Of a stretch of DNA of 64,000 nucleotides, positions 39,967 to 52,800 are shown one piece after another. The stretch covers positions 28,068,841-28,132,840 of the forward strand of contig NC_132892.1 of assembly GCF_030463535.1 (NCBI RefSeq). Reading direction: 5' to 3'. Source of the stretch: Salminus brasiliensis (lineage: Eukaryota; Chordata; Actinopteri; Characiformes; Bryconidae). The notes beneath the pieces were generated by a model. That model was not told the DNA's origin. It did no database searches and saw only the letters and a program-made list of their open reading frames with translations. Within the stretch, counting starts at the first letter, position 1, and each line of letters starts with the position of its first letter. A program made the translations under genes and the position numbers.

Positions 39967-40553
39967 TACATTGTTGCACAGTGCAATTAGCAGCAAGTCG
40001 AGCCCGGAACTGCAAAGATATAGATGGCATCCTCCCTTTTACAAGGCAGTTGAGCATCAACATGATTTTGAAACGGTTATTTTGAGGCACAATGTTACAT
40101 GACGTTGCTTTAAATGAAGATCTGATCACATTTATGCAGAAATGCAGGAAATTGTGAAGAATTCACACACCTTTTAGCAGCATATGAGAGGTAGGACATG
40201 GATAACACTTATACAACATAGTGAATAAACCAGTCAGAAACACAATAAACGCAGTCTTGTATACACAGACCCTACTTTACACCTCCAGTAGTTTGTGTAA
40301 AGTGTGACTGGAGAGCAAAATACTGTAGTAATAATTATAATAAAAAAAAAGATAAAAAAAATAGAAAAATAAAAAATATATATATTTATTTAAATGTAAC
40401 ATCAAGATGACAAATGCTTACAAATATCTACGTTTTAAACAATATCTGTGCTTTGAACAACCTCTCTATAGCCTTTAAACAGGGCTTGATTTAAAGGCTA
40501 AATGCTAACTGGAGCTGCGCCTCAGTGTCGAAGGCTGTAGTAGCCATGCGCGG

Positions 40554-40562
40554 GTCACGTGA
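40554..40562 (+). promoter_or_regulatory. E-box (CACGTG) just upstream of metap1d
   Basis: GTCACGTGA contains a palindromic CACGTG E-box 20 bp before the metap1d ATG and is preceded by CATGCGCGG, which resembles half of an NRF1 site. Both site classes are common near start sites of mitochondrial or metabolic genes. No TATA box is visible nearby. Function is inferred from motif and position only. Confidence 0.4.
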
Positions 40563-40581
40563 GCGGCTCAGCGCAGGCAAC

Positions 40582-43500
40582 ATGGCAGCCCCCAGTGCAG
40601 CGAGGGGCGTGTTTGTGTCCGGTAAGCTTTTAACGTTTATTAACCTTCCGTTTATTCAGCCCGGGACTAAGACGTGTCATCAGACAAAATGCATCAGCGC
40701 TGCTGTGCCTCTGACACTGTCTAATCTGTTTATTAAATGATACCTGAAGTATTATTCAATAACGCGCGCGCACCCATAGTCTCTTACACTGTTTACCTGC
40801 AGCCGTTGTTTCGTACACAAGAGGTTATTTAGGGCTTCCAGCCAGAGCTTGATACTTTGAGGCTGTATTCAGAGACCCCCGCAGGCAAAGGGGTGTCTAA
40901 TTACAGAGCAGTCTGATCTCAGGTCAGATGTCAGGTCAGCTCTTAAGGAATTAAGGAAGTATCAAGCTAAGGTAGCTAATTAATAAAGGATTTTGGACGG
41001 CTGGACAGAAACACTACACAACAAAGACCATGAGAAAGATTCCTAACGCTACATTCACTGCCACTGCACGTAATCTGGCTAATGCTATCCTTACTGTGAA
41101 ACATGGTGGTGGCAGCATTATGCTAGAGATAGGGAGCCGCTTAGCATGGCTTCTGTTTATGGATAAAGTCCCGCCCTCCAACAAACATAGCCAGTCAGCT
41201 TGATGATTACAAATAAAGTCCCGCCCTTCAACAAAATAAACAATCAGATTGATGGTTACGAATAAAGTCCCGCCCTCCAACAAACATAGCCAGTCAGCTT
41301 GATGATTACAAATAAAGTCCCGCCTTTCAACAAAATAAACAATCAGATTGATGGTTACGAATAAAGTCCCGCCCTCCAACAAACATAGCCAGTCAGCTTG
41401 ATGATTACAAATAAAGTCCCGCCCTTCAACAAAATAAACAATCAGATTGATGGTTACGAATAAAGTCCCGCCCTCCAACAAAAAGAGCCAGTCAGCTTAA
41501 TGATTACAAGTAAAGTCCCGCCCTCCAACAAAAAGAGCCAGTCAGCTTAATGATTACAAATAAAGTCCCGCCCTCTAACAAAAAGAGCCAGTCAGCTTAA
41601 TGATTACAAGTAAAGTCCCGCCCTCCAACAAAAAGAGCCAGTCAGCTTAATGATTACAAGTAAAGTCCCGCCCTCCAACAAAAAGAGCCAGTCAGCTTAA
41701 TGATTACAAATAAAGTCCCGCCCTCCAACAAAAAGAGCCAGTCAGCTTAATGATTACAAATAAAGTCCCGCCCTCTAACAAAAAGAGCCAGTCAGCTTAA
41801 TGATTACAAATAAAGTCCCGCCCTCCAACAAAAAGAGCCAGTCAGCTTAATGATTACAAATAAAGTCCCGCCCTCCAACAAAAAGAGCCAGTCAGCTTAA
41901 TGATTACAAATAAAGTCCCGCCCTCCAACAAAAAGAGCCAGTCAGCTTAATGATTACAAATAAAGTCCCGCCCTCCAACAAAAAGAGCCAGTCAGCTTAA
42001 TGATTACAAATAAAGTCCCGCCCCCCAAAAAAAGAGCCAGTCAGCTTGATGATTACAAATAAAGTCCCGCCCTCCAACAAAAAGAGCCAGTCAGCTTAAT
42101 GATTACAAGTAAAGTCCCGCCCCCCCAAAAAAAGAGCCAGTCAGCTTAATGATTACAAATAAAGTCCCGCCCCCCAAAAAAAGAGCCAGTCAGCTTGATG
42201 ATTACAAATAAAGTCCCGCCCTCCAACAAAAAGAGCCAGTCAGCTTAATGATTACAAATAAAGTCCCGCCCTCCAACAAAAAGAGCCAGTCAGCTTGATG
42301 AACGGAGGGAGGGGCCAGACCGTGTCAAAATAAAAGTCACTGATACAAACGAAGCAGAAACACAAAAAACTGCTAAAATTACTGTCTCACATTTGTCTCC
42401 GTTTTTCTGTTTTTTGCGGATCTGAAAAATGATTGGAAAACTGAATTTTTAAATGGTTTTTAATTGTAACACTTTGCACATTCTTGTTTTAAATGTTGAC
42501 AGTGATTTTTTGTTTTTTATTGTCTTCATTGTTAGTTAGTTAGAAAATCCGTAAAACAACCTTTTATGATTTGGTAATTGGAAATATCAAAATCGTGGTT
42601 TGCTGCATCTCTAATGATAATAAAATCACATTATCCTGCAATTGTCATTTTTCCTACCAAAATGTTCTGCCGAAAAAAACGGAAAAAGAGTTTGGAAAAA
42701 TTGGATCTCTAAACGTCATGTGTTGCGAATGCTGTACCGTGACGCCCCCATAGTCAACCAATCAGGACCTCTCATTTTAGGTTTGTGTCTTTTCTTTCCA
42801 TAAGAGCGTCCAGCGAGAGATCCCGTATCTCCGAGATGCTTTAAAAACTTTCCCTTTAGAGTGACTGCGGCCTTTTCCGGACCTCTCTCTGTCCGAATAG
42901 CTTCCTGGAATGTTCTCCTTCATTCACACTATTCTAGAATGTTCTCCCTGGAATCACTTTGTTCTAGAATAGAATCGCTTTGTTCTAGGATGGAATCACT
43001 TTGTTCTAGAATAGAATCGCTTTGTTCTAGGATGGAATCACTTTGTTCTAGAATAGAATCGCTTTGTTTTAGGATGGAATCGCTTTGTTCTAGGATGGAA
43101 TCACTTTGTTCTAGAATAGAATCGCTTTGTTTTAGGATGGAATCGCTTTGTTCTAGGATGGAATCACTTTGTTCTAGAATAGAATCGCTTTGTTTTAGGA
43201 TGGAATCGCTTTGTTCTAGAATAGAATCGCTTTGTTTTAGGATGGAATCGTTTTGTTCTAGGGTGGAATCACTTTTCTAGGATGGAATCGCTTTGTTTTA
43301 GGATGGAATCGCTTTGTTCTAGGATGGAATCACTTTGTTCTAGAATGGAATCGCTTTGTTTTAGGATGGAATCGCTTTGTTCTAGGATGGAATCGCTTTG
43401 TTCTAGAATGGAATCGCTTTGTTCTAGGATGGAATCGCTTTGTTTTAGGATGGAATCGCTTTGTTCTAGGATGGAATCACTTTGTTCTAGAATGGAATCG

Positions 43501-46500
43501 CTTTGTTTTAGGATGGAATCGCTTTGTTCTAGGATGGAATCGCTTTGTTCTAGAATAGAATCGCTTTGTTCTAGGATGGAATCGCTTTGTTCTAGGATGG
43601 AATCGCTTTGTTCTAGAATAGAATCGCTTTGTTCTAGGATGGAATCGCTTTGTTCTAGAATGGAATCGCTTTGTTCTAGGATGGAATCGCTTTGTTCTAG
43701 GATGGAATCGCTTTGTTCTAGAATGGAATCGCTTTGTTTTAGGATGGAATCGCTTTGTTCTAGAATGGAATCGCTTTGTTTTAGGATGGAATCGCTTTGT
43801 TCTAGAATAGAATCGCTTTGTTGAAGAATGTTCTCCTTCATTCACACTATTCTAGAATGTCCTCCCCCGTTACGACTGCTCTACACTATTATCGACACGG
43901 TTCTTTGATTTGTAACAATAGTGGAACAAGCTGTTCTCCGTAATAAAGGATCCAAATAGATCTAAAGAACCATTGCCTTTACTAACAAACCCTCTTTTGT
44001 AAAAGATATAGGGTGTTCTCTGCCCTTCACACTGTTCTCAAAGGTTCCTCCCTTTCACCCTGGTTCATTTGGTTCATCAGTTCTAAGCGTTCTAGCTATC
44101 AGTATGTTGGTGTTTGGTGGTGAGTGTGGGGTCAGTGCGCTCTCATCTTTAGACCTGCATTTAAGCTAGCTAATGTAGGCTGCAGGAACTGTGAATTGGC
44201 ACCCTGTAGAAACGAACCCTCCCTCCGCACCACACACACACTTCAGAGGAGGTTCACTTCACTCCACATCCTCAGCCATATCCTTTCTTTTGATTGCACC
44301 ACCCACATTGCTGTGCCTTTATCCACCCATGAGCCCCTTTCTTTCTTTTTTCTTTTTTTCCCTTCTCCCTCCCTCCCTCTCTCTCTCTCTCTCTCTTTTT
44401 TTTTCTCTCTCGTTCTCTCTTTCTCCACCCCCCACCACCACCACACTTCCTTTACCACTGGTCTGTTCATCAGAGAAGGCCGCAGTCCGTGGCTTTTCTC
44501 CCCACCCAGCCTCTCTCTCCCTCTCTCTCTGTGTGTCTCTTGAGCAGAACGGGAGATCTATTCTGGGTCTGAGGCCTCGGAGTTCTGCTCCGAATATATT
44601 CTAACTTTGCGGTTCACGTTCTATGCATCGCTTGTTGTTTTTACAGTAGGCTATGCAGTCTGGCTCGGTTGCGCCGTGCCGGTATTTCGGTTCTCCTATG
44701 GCTGAATCATGCTTGCGTTAAAGGGCCAGTGTCCTGCATTTCTCTTGTATTTCACTTTTCTCCCCAGTGGTTTTATGTGCAAAACAGTCGTGAATCGTTT
44801 TTACGTGACCATTTTCCATCCTCTCTTTATCCCCCAGACTTAAACAGATGGTTTTGTTTTACCGTCCCTTTAAGGCCTTAAGACAAAAGTATTGGGACAC
44901 CTGCTCGTTTATTGTTTCTTCTGAAATCAAGAGTATTCACAAACAGTTGATCCTGCTTTTGTTGGCGTAACCGTCTCCACTGTCCAAAGAAAACTTTTAT
45001 TCTTTATTTTGGAGGAGCATTGCTTTGGGATTTGATTGCATTCAGTGACAAGAGCAGCGTTAGTGAGGTCAGGATGTTGGATGATCACCATCCTCATCAC
45101 CACATTCCCATCTCCCCAACTCATGTATCCCAAAAGCATTGGCTGGAACGCCATCCATCATTCCAGAGAGCACAGTTCCCCTGCTTCACAGCACAAAGCT
45201 GGGGGGGGGGGGGGGTGCGCTTTATATCCCTCTACTCCTTGCCTGGCATTAGGCATGATGATTAGGTGTCTGTAATGAGCAATGGGGTGGAGTAGTGATT
45301 ATCCAACATCCATCAAAACCTCACAGGAATTAAAATGAAATAAAAATCTAGTGGAAAGCATTACAGACAGTTACTTTAGCAAAAGCAGGATAAACTCTTT
45401 TTAATGCCCTATGATTTCAGAAGAAACAATGAATGATCAGGTGTCCCAATACTTTTGTCCATATAGTGTATGTATATGTATGTAACGGAGTAGAAATCAG
45501 CATTTGGGACCAGCCTATGCCCTTTATATAGATGTATATGAATTATATAAGTCTTTATCATAAATTCTTTGACAGTTTGTATAATTCTAAAGCTTTAACA
45601 GAGGTTATGAATTATGGAAATCTGTCTAATACATAAAACCAGTCTAGAACGTCAGTGGACCTGCAAGACGAGTGTGGAACAAGATCCTCTTAAGATACGT
45701 GTCTGTATAACATCAGCATCACACTTGTTCTTTGGGTTTGTTGTGTTGGTGGTCAGCAGGATCGGGGCTTTTACAGAGGGCAGCAGCACGGTTGCCTCGA
45801 TGCCAGCAGTTTGCACCTGCTGCCCAGTGCCCCCCACGCCGCTTCTTCAGGAAGAAAAGGACGGGTTCATACAGCGTAGTCCAACCAGCTTTGGTGCGTC
45901 CACCATATGTTGTATCCAAGGTAACCCCATAGTCCCACTGATGATCTTGTTCTAATTTGACCTGTCATGAGTGGGGTGTACATGTTGGGGAGTGAGTGAA
46001 CAGTCAGTTCTTGAAGGCAATGAAGGTGTTAAAAGCAGGGAAAAAATGGGCAACCATAAGAACCCGACCCACTTTGACTGACAGGGACCAAACTGCAATA
46101 GCTAGAGAGACGAACGGGTCAGAACATCTCCAAAACATCAGGCAGGTCTTCTGGGGTGTTCCCGGTATGCAGTGGTCAGAACCAGAGCATCTCACTGAAG
46201 TGATTCATGGAGGTTCCACCTGCCGGGTCTGCTGCTAGATACCTTCTACAAAACCCCTTCAGAGATCTTGTGAAGTCCATGCCTTCAATGCTCACGTCTG
46301 TGTTATCATTAGTAGGAGATAGTAACGGAAGCAAATCTGGTGGCACTACAGGAACTCGGCCTAGTCATCCCTTTATTGTCCTGCTTGAAGTCCGATACAG
46401 GGGGTTTATTAGGAGTCTCTGATGTGTTTCTATGGTGCATGCTATGCTCTCTGTCATTTACGTCTTTGGACAGGATGGGTTATAAATCAAATGGCAGTTA

Positions 46501-46856
46501 CTAGAGTTTAGATCATAAAGGCAGAGAATTCCCACATTTCCTGTACCTGTGTTTTTATGAACGTTTTTAATGGAGCGAGTCAGAAACTGTCCTTAATCCA
46601 AATCAGCGACTTGAGGGCAGCCAATGGCTGCTGTGCTAATAATGTAGGCACAGAATATAAAGATTACATACATATTGCGGTGAAGATTGCTTTTTTAATC
46701 CTGTTACCTTACCTTACAGAAGCTTCTTATGCATGGCTTTATAAAGTACAGTTGCACTCAGTGTATTTTAAAATATACAGTGGCTCCCCTGGTCCCAGTT
46801 TGGGCACCCCTGGTTAAAATTCATGGTACTGTGAATTGCTAAGCAAGGAAAACCTA

Positions 46857-46909
<53 letters not shown>

Positions 46910-49752
46910 CTTTTGAGGTGAGGATCCTGGAAAGGTTTTCTTCTGTTGACTCTTCTATTAAGGTCATATTTGTCCAGGTGTTGCTGCACAGTAGAACAGT
47001 GCACCACCACTTCAGAGTACGCCACAGCTATCTGAAGGTCATGTGCAGTCAAATAGGGGGGTTTTATTATGTGCCTTTTTTTTGCAGTCTTACAAGCAGT
47101 TCTCTTGGAAAGTTTTCTTAGACTTCCATGACTTAACTTTACCTCCATCGCTCCTGTAAACCACCATTTCTTAACCATTAAGGCTGTAACAGTTTCCGTA
47201 GAGTATTGTTACAAATGAATATTAGACATATTATAAATGAGGGTGTGGCATTTTAACGCTGTTGGCTGTAGTTCAGCCATAACGTAAACACTATCTACAG
47301 TGGCATCACCTGCCAAGTGGTGGGATCTACATATTAGGCAATGAGTGAACAGTCAGTTCTTGAAGGTGATTTAGGTGTTAAAATCTGGAAAAATGGGCAA
47401 CTATAAGAATCTGAGACACTTTGACAAGAACCAAACTGTGATGCTAGACGACTGGGTTAGAGTCATCTCCAAAATATCAAGCAGCTCATGTGAGGTTTTT
47501 CTGGTATGCAGTGGTCAGAACCTACCAAAATGATCCAGGAAAGAACAACCAGGGCTCCAAGAGACTCATTGATGCAATCCATGGAGTTCCCACCTCACAA
47601 CTAATATCCTGGTGCCAGATACCACAGGACACCTTCAGAGCAGAGTCTTGAGGAGTCCATATCTCGAATGGACAGATCTGTTGTGGACGACACAAGGGGG
47701 ACCTACACCATGTTAGGCAGGTTGTGCTAATGTTATGGCTGATCGGTATACACAGTGCACCACTTTTGTTTCCTAAGCTCTTTCAGACTGATCTTCTTTG
47801 ATGTGGGCCGCGCTTTTTCTTTAGTTTGTTACATTTTGACAGGTGCTTGTGATCAAAGGGCACAATAGACACCTACCTGTATGATCTGGTGCGCTTAGGC
47901 AATAGCAGTGTGAACCCAGCGTCACAAAAACCCAACCCAAGCTTTAAAGAACTAGGTGTGAAATCAGCCTAAGGCTCATTTGCTAGCTTTCACTGATCAG
48001 AACTAGGCATTTGGCTAAATCCTGTCAAAGTGAAGTGGGAGGGGCTTAGGATACTGTGGACACACCCATACTAAAATTACATTTTTTTTTGGGGGGGGGG
48101 GTCATTTCTAAATTCTAGGAGTTTTATTTAATTCATGTGAGCCAAACCAGTAGTGTATCGATACACTGCCATAATATTAAAACCACCAGCCTTATGTTGT
48201 GTAGGTCCACTTCATGCTACCAGTCAGCCCTGACCCATCTAGACAGAGCCTTCGAGGCCTGTAAGTTGTCAGGTGGGGCCTCCATGGGTCGCATCAATAA
48301 CCCTTAGGTGCCCATGACTCACCAGTCACCAGTTCTGGTAGGTACTGAACAGTACATATTGCAAACACCCCAGAAGACTTGGAGACTTGTCTTGGAGATG
48401 TTTTGACCCAGTTATCTGGCCATCACAGTTCACACTTCACTCTTTTAGTCAGTGGTTTTAATCTTATGGCTCATCAGTATGTTGGACCAATAGAAAAGGT
48501 TTTCTGTAAAGTAACCATTTCAGTGCTACATGCTTTTTTCTACAGCAGTGACGATTTAGTGCTGGTAGTAGTATCGTAACCACTCTGTCTTTCAGGACAT
48601 CAAGAGGCCGGACTACGTCTCCTCCTGCTCAGCGTCCGAGTGGCCTGATTATATTGAGATTAAAGATGAGGAGCAGATTAAGAGTTTGAGGAACGCTTGC
48701 CAGCTTGCCAGACACATTCTCCTGCTTGCTGGAAACAGCCTCAAGGTATGTTCCCCTGCGTCTAGAACATTCCGGGGCGTTATACCACAACCATCCAGAA
48801 CACTCTGTGACCTTCCTAAACTTCTAGAATGTGGCTTTCCTGATTTCAGAGCTGTGTGAACCCTGGGTGTGCTCAAGATCTTTTCCTGAGGCCCTATTTA
48901 AGCCGGATTCGTTTTGCCAGTAGATGTTGCCTACTGTAACTTGTAACTGATTTGACTGGGTGATTCATACAGAATTTCCCCCAGTTTACCACAGATCCAC
49001 AGATAGCCTGGATTGAAATCTCATAGCCTTAAAGTGCCTTGAATATTACTCCACAGGACACCCTCAGTAATAATAACAGCACACCACATGGCCATATATC
49101 TTAGCAGGGTTTGTTATTACATTAGCAACAGGTCAATTCAAACATGACAGATCCTTAGGTAGGGTTCAGATAATGGCAGAAGGCCATTCATGCCACAATA
49201 CAGGCCTAGAAAGAGATTTGCTGGCCTCAATCCAACCTCCAGATTTTTTTTTGCAGTTTTATTAAAATGTACAAGCAATTAAAGAAGAAGGCTTGGGCGG
49301 TATGTTGGTAACACTGTATACCGCAATATTTAAAGAAAATGGTATCCTAAAATGAGGATCTCTAAGGTAGGGCTGGGCGATATGGTAAAAATACTATATT
49401 GCGATATTTAAAGACATTTTTCACGATACACAATATTTATCACAATACATGTGATCACAGACTAAATCAGTATCTAAATCAGTAGAGACTGATCTAATTG
49501 AACAGTCTAATTTCACTGTTGGTAATGAAACCTGCAGCTGATCAGTGTTTATTATGCACTAACAACATCCTTAATATGCTTAGAACAACATACTGCAGAT
49601 CATGATAAGAACATTTAACTCTACTCTGAGGATTTCTGTTCTGTGTCTATCTAGTACCCGGTCGCTTACTCCCCCATGTGCATTTAAGAGAGTCGCAGGG
49701 TCATCAGGCCATGGGACTTGTTTCCCAAATGCACCAGAGCTTGTTTAGACAT

Positions 49753-49834
<82 letters not shown>

Positions 49835-52800
49835 CTGACGCTGACCTTTGAGGTGAGGATCCTGGAAAGCTTTTCTTCTGATGACTCTTCTATTATTAAG
49901 GTCATATTTGTCTAGGTGTTGCTGCACAGTAGAACAGTGCACCATCACTTCAGAGTACGCCACAGCTATCTGAAGGTCTTGTGCAGTCAAATAGGGGGGG
50001 TTTATTATGTGCCTTTTTTAGCAGTCCTACGAGCAGATCTCTTAGAAAGTGTTCTTGGACTTCCCTGACTTAACTTGACCTCCATCGTTCCAGTGAACCA
50101 CCATTTCTTAACCATTAAGGCTGTAACAGTTTCCGCAGAGTATCATTACAAATTAATATGAATATTAAATGAGGGTGTGGCAATTGAAAGCTGTAGGCTA
50201 TAGTTCAACCATAACATAAACACTATCTACAGTGGCTTCATTTGCCAAGAGGTGGGATCTACATATTAGGACGCTCACTCCCCCATGTGCATTTCAGAGA
50301 GCCGCAGGGTGGGGACGCTGCGGGAGCTCACTGATTGTTGAGGTCACGCTCTGAAAATAGGTGGGGGAAAAAACAATCCCACTGTAGTTGCAAGTTTAGC
50401 AACACTGAGTTCAACTGAAAGACCGAGCAGGAATGAGACAGTCTACTAAATGTGTCTGAAAACAGTGGAAAACACTCCTAAGACCTTTCATTGGACTCTG
50501 TGCTCTCAGATATGAGGCTTTATCCTCTAAACAGGTGTGTTTTGAGCCTTGGTGAGCTGGAACACGGCTGGCTAGCTAACTTATCTAAGCCTAGATAACC
50601 GGCTATGAGTCCAAACACAGCAGAACCGGTCTCTCATTTCACCTTTTCTGGTCTGATCTCTCCATACACCAATCGCTCGACTTCTCTCTCTCTCAGACAA
50701 TCTGAGAGTGTTTATGGTCAACACTTGTGTCTGTAGCTCAGCAGTCAGTCAACAGCAGCTGCACTGTGCCGTCTGTCTGATACTCAGTTGAGCTGAGCTC
50801 ACTAAGCAAAGGCTAGCTTAGTGAGTGGCTACAGATCCAAAACCAAGGGAAAACTGTCCTTTCAACAGCAGTTGCTCGATCATTAGACATCAGTCGCTTG
50901 AGTCTTTCTCCTCTAAGCATTTATAAGTGAGGTTATAGATCTAATATGGGTTTGGTTTGATTGCAGGACCTCCATTCTAACTCCTCATTAGTCCAGGAAG
51001 AGGACTGTGGATTTGGGAAACGGGCTCTCTATGCATTTGTCATGTGTAATAGTTCACTTGTTTTGCTCCCAGGTTGGCATGACGACAGAGGCAATAGACT
51101 TCATTGTGCACAGTGAGACGATCAGACACAACGCCTACCCCTCTCCCCTGCACTACGGTGGATTCCCCAAATCTGTCTGCACCTCTGTAAACAACGTGTT
51201 GTGTCATGGTATACCAGACAGGTAGAGACCACAGTAGAGCAGTTGTGTTATTCTGTTGGTGTTTCTTTGTTAATAGAACTAATTCAGATTTAGATATATA
51301 GCATTGATTGATTGATTGATTGATTTATTTATTTGTTTGTTTTTTTTAGTCGGCCACTTGAAGATGGAGATATCATTAACATAGATGTTACTGTGAGTGC
51401 ATACACCTGTGACAACACCTTCTCGCACATTTATAACTAGCCTGTTTAATAGGAAATTTCAGACTTATCAATATACCATTCTATATTTTCTCTTTAAATA
51501 TTTTAGATTGTGTAGATTTGTGCCAGTTTCCTTCCTTTCAATGATGTTACCAGATTCCCCCTTGTGTAAATCTTAGGCCTGCTAATGTGGCAATTTGAAA
51601 GGTCGCTCTGCCACTATGGCCTAGGGGTCGCGAGTTCGAAACTAAAGCCACGCCATCAGCAGCCGGAGTCTGAGAGAGCACAATTTGCCGTCCTCTCTCT
51701 GGGTGGGCAGATGGCGCTCTCTCCCCTCATCGTTAGCCGGTGGAGTGGAGCTGAGAGATGCCGAGGAGGAAGAGATGCCACATAGTGGGTGGCTTCAGAT
51801 GTACTGTAGGAGACATGTGTCGGGAGCATTGCCAATGCTAGGGCTAGCTACGAATGAGTGGGTTAATTGGCCGTACCAAATTGGGAAAATAATTGACCAA
51901 AAGAAATGGTAAAATCTATGTGTATGGTTCTCACTTGCAAGAGGTCCTCCAACCAGCCCCCAATTCTGTTACCACCTGTTGATCTAGGGTCAACAAAATG
52001 TGAGAGTGGGCCCTGCTCATTGACCCTCTTCCAGACCAAACAATGGACCCTATAATTGCATGAACAAAGTTGAAGGCTGGCTTTATGGCTAATTTGGAGA
52101 ATGCCTATGCTAGGCTTCACCCTCCGTTTGGTAGAATTGTCTGATGTGGGGAACCCTAGCTAGTGGGAAAGTACTGACCACAACAAAATTGGTTTTGGAG
52201 TATGATTCTCGCTTCAGGTGCTCAAGGTTCTAGGTTCATATCCCGGACGAGCCCCCAATTCTGTTATGACCTAAGTCTAGGGTCAGACCATCTATATAAT
52301 TACATGAACCATTGAGGATTTATTAATCAGTGGAGGACACATTGCTTATGATATTTGTCATGCTGTTTAGGCATTTTTAGTTCTATAATTCTAATAATTT
52401 TATGATAGTCCTCATGATTTACCAACCTGGCATGCACTGGCATCAGGCTGTCCAGTATATACAATAGTGTATTGGACAGCCTCGTAGTGCGCTTGTACTT
52501 AGTCTGCTGTAGCTATTTGGATGTTTCTTGAGCTTTTGTGTCTTGTAGGTGTACCTGGATGGTTACCACGGAGACACCTCAGAGACATTTTTGATTGGCT
52601 CAGTGGATAGACGAGGCAGGGAGTTGGTGGAAGTGGCAAGGCGGTGTAGAGACCAGGCCATCGCTGCATGTGGACCTGGAAAACCCCTGTGTGTTATCGG
52701 GAACACTATCAGGTACTGCCTTCTGGGGTTAAAATGGGGATAATGTACGTTCTTCCAGTTCTGGAGGGCCACAGTCCAGCGCAGTTTGGTGGTTTTCCTC

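Larger units (their letters stand above)
34790..40500. other. dis3-metap1d intergenic region
   Basis: No coding exon is recognisable over 5.7 kb. In particular no PIBF1 exon is seen, although PIBF1 follows DIS3 in mammals. Contents: AT-rich degenerate tandem repeats (35380-36690), CA and GT microsatellites (36790-36826, 36955-36983), a Tc1 fossil (37325-37920), unassigned sequence (37920-38640), a duplicated block with an outlying copy of the 50-bp repeat, and the TTACATACC minisatellite. Confidence 0.6.

Noticed and set aside
39288-40102. Three overlapping plus-strand frames of 208-247 codons (HTIVTYQCYIPL-like repeats)
   Set aside because: They are the three phases of the TTACATACC minisatellite; no start context, domain or splice logic supports a gene.
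41014-41481. 155-codon minus-strand frame with repeated [15 protein letters not shown]-like units
   Set aside because: It is the translated 50-bp minisatellite dimer region.
41158-42302. Regular 50-bp repeats as a possible CRISPR array
   Set aside because: Units are contiguous and homogeneous with no unique spacers, in a vertebrate intron.
42861-43845. Long frames on both strands (MESLCSR and ILEQSDS heptads) resembling a repeat protein or coiled coil
   Set aside because: The 21-bp unit lacks stops by chance in several frames; the array lies in METAP1D intron 1 and both strands are equally open.
44124-44604. Frames of 139 and 137 codons ending [14 protein letters not shown], considered as METAP1D exon 2
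   Set aside because: CT-rich low complexity; the segment at 45760-45920 fits phase, splice sites and the arginine-rich presequence much better.
46768-47178. 136-codon minus-strand frame as a functional transposase
   Set aside because: It contains only the Tc1 helix-turn-helix region, runs into a (TA)n repeat and lacks the catalytic domain.
52183-52257. LTR retroelement primer-binding site for tRNA-Pro on the minus strand
   Set aside because: Similarity extends over the full tRNA length and no paired LTRs, polypurine tract or gag-pol frame is visible; kept as a tRNA-derived relic.
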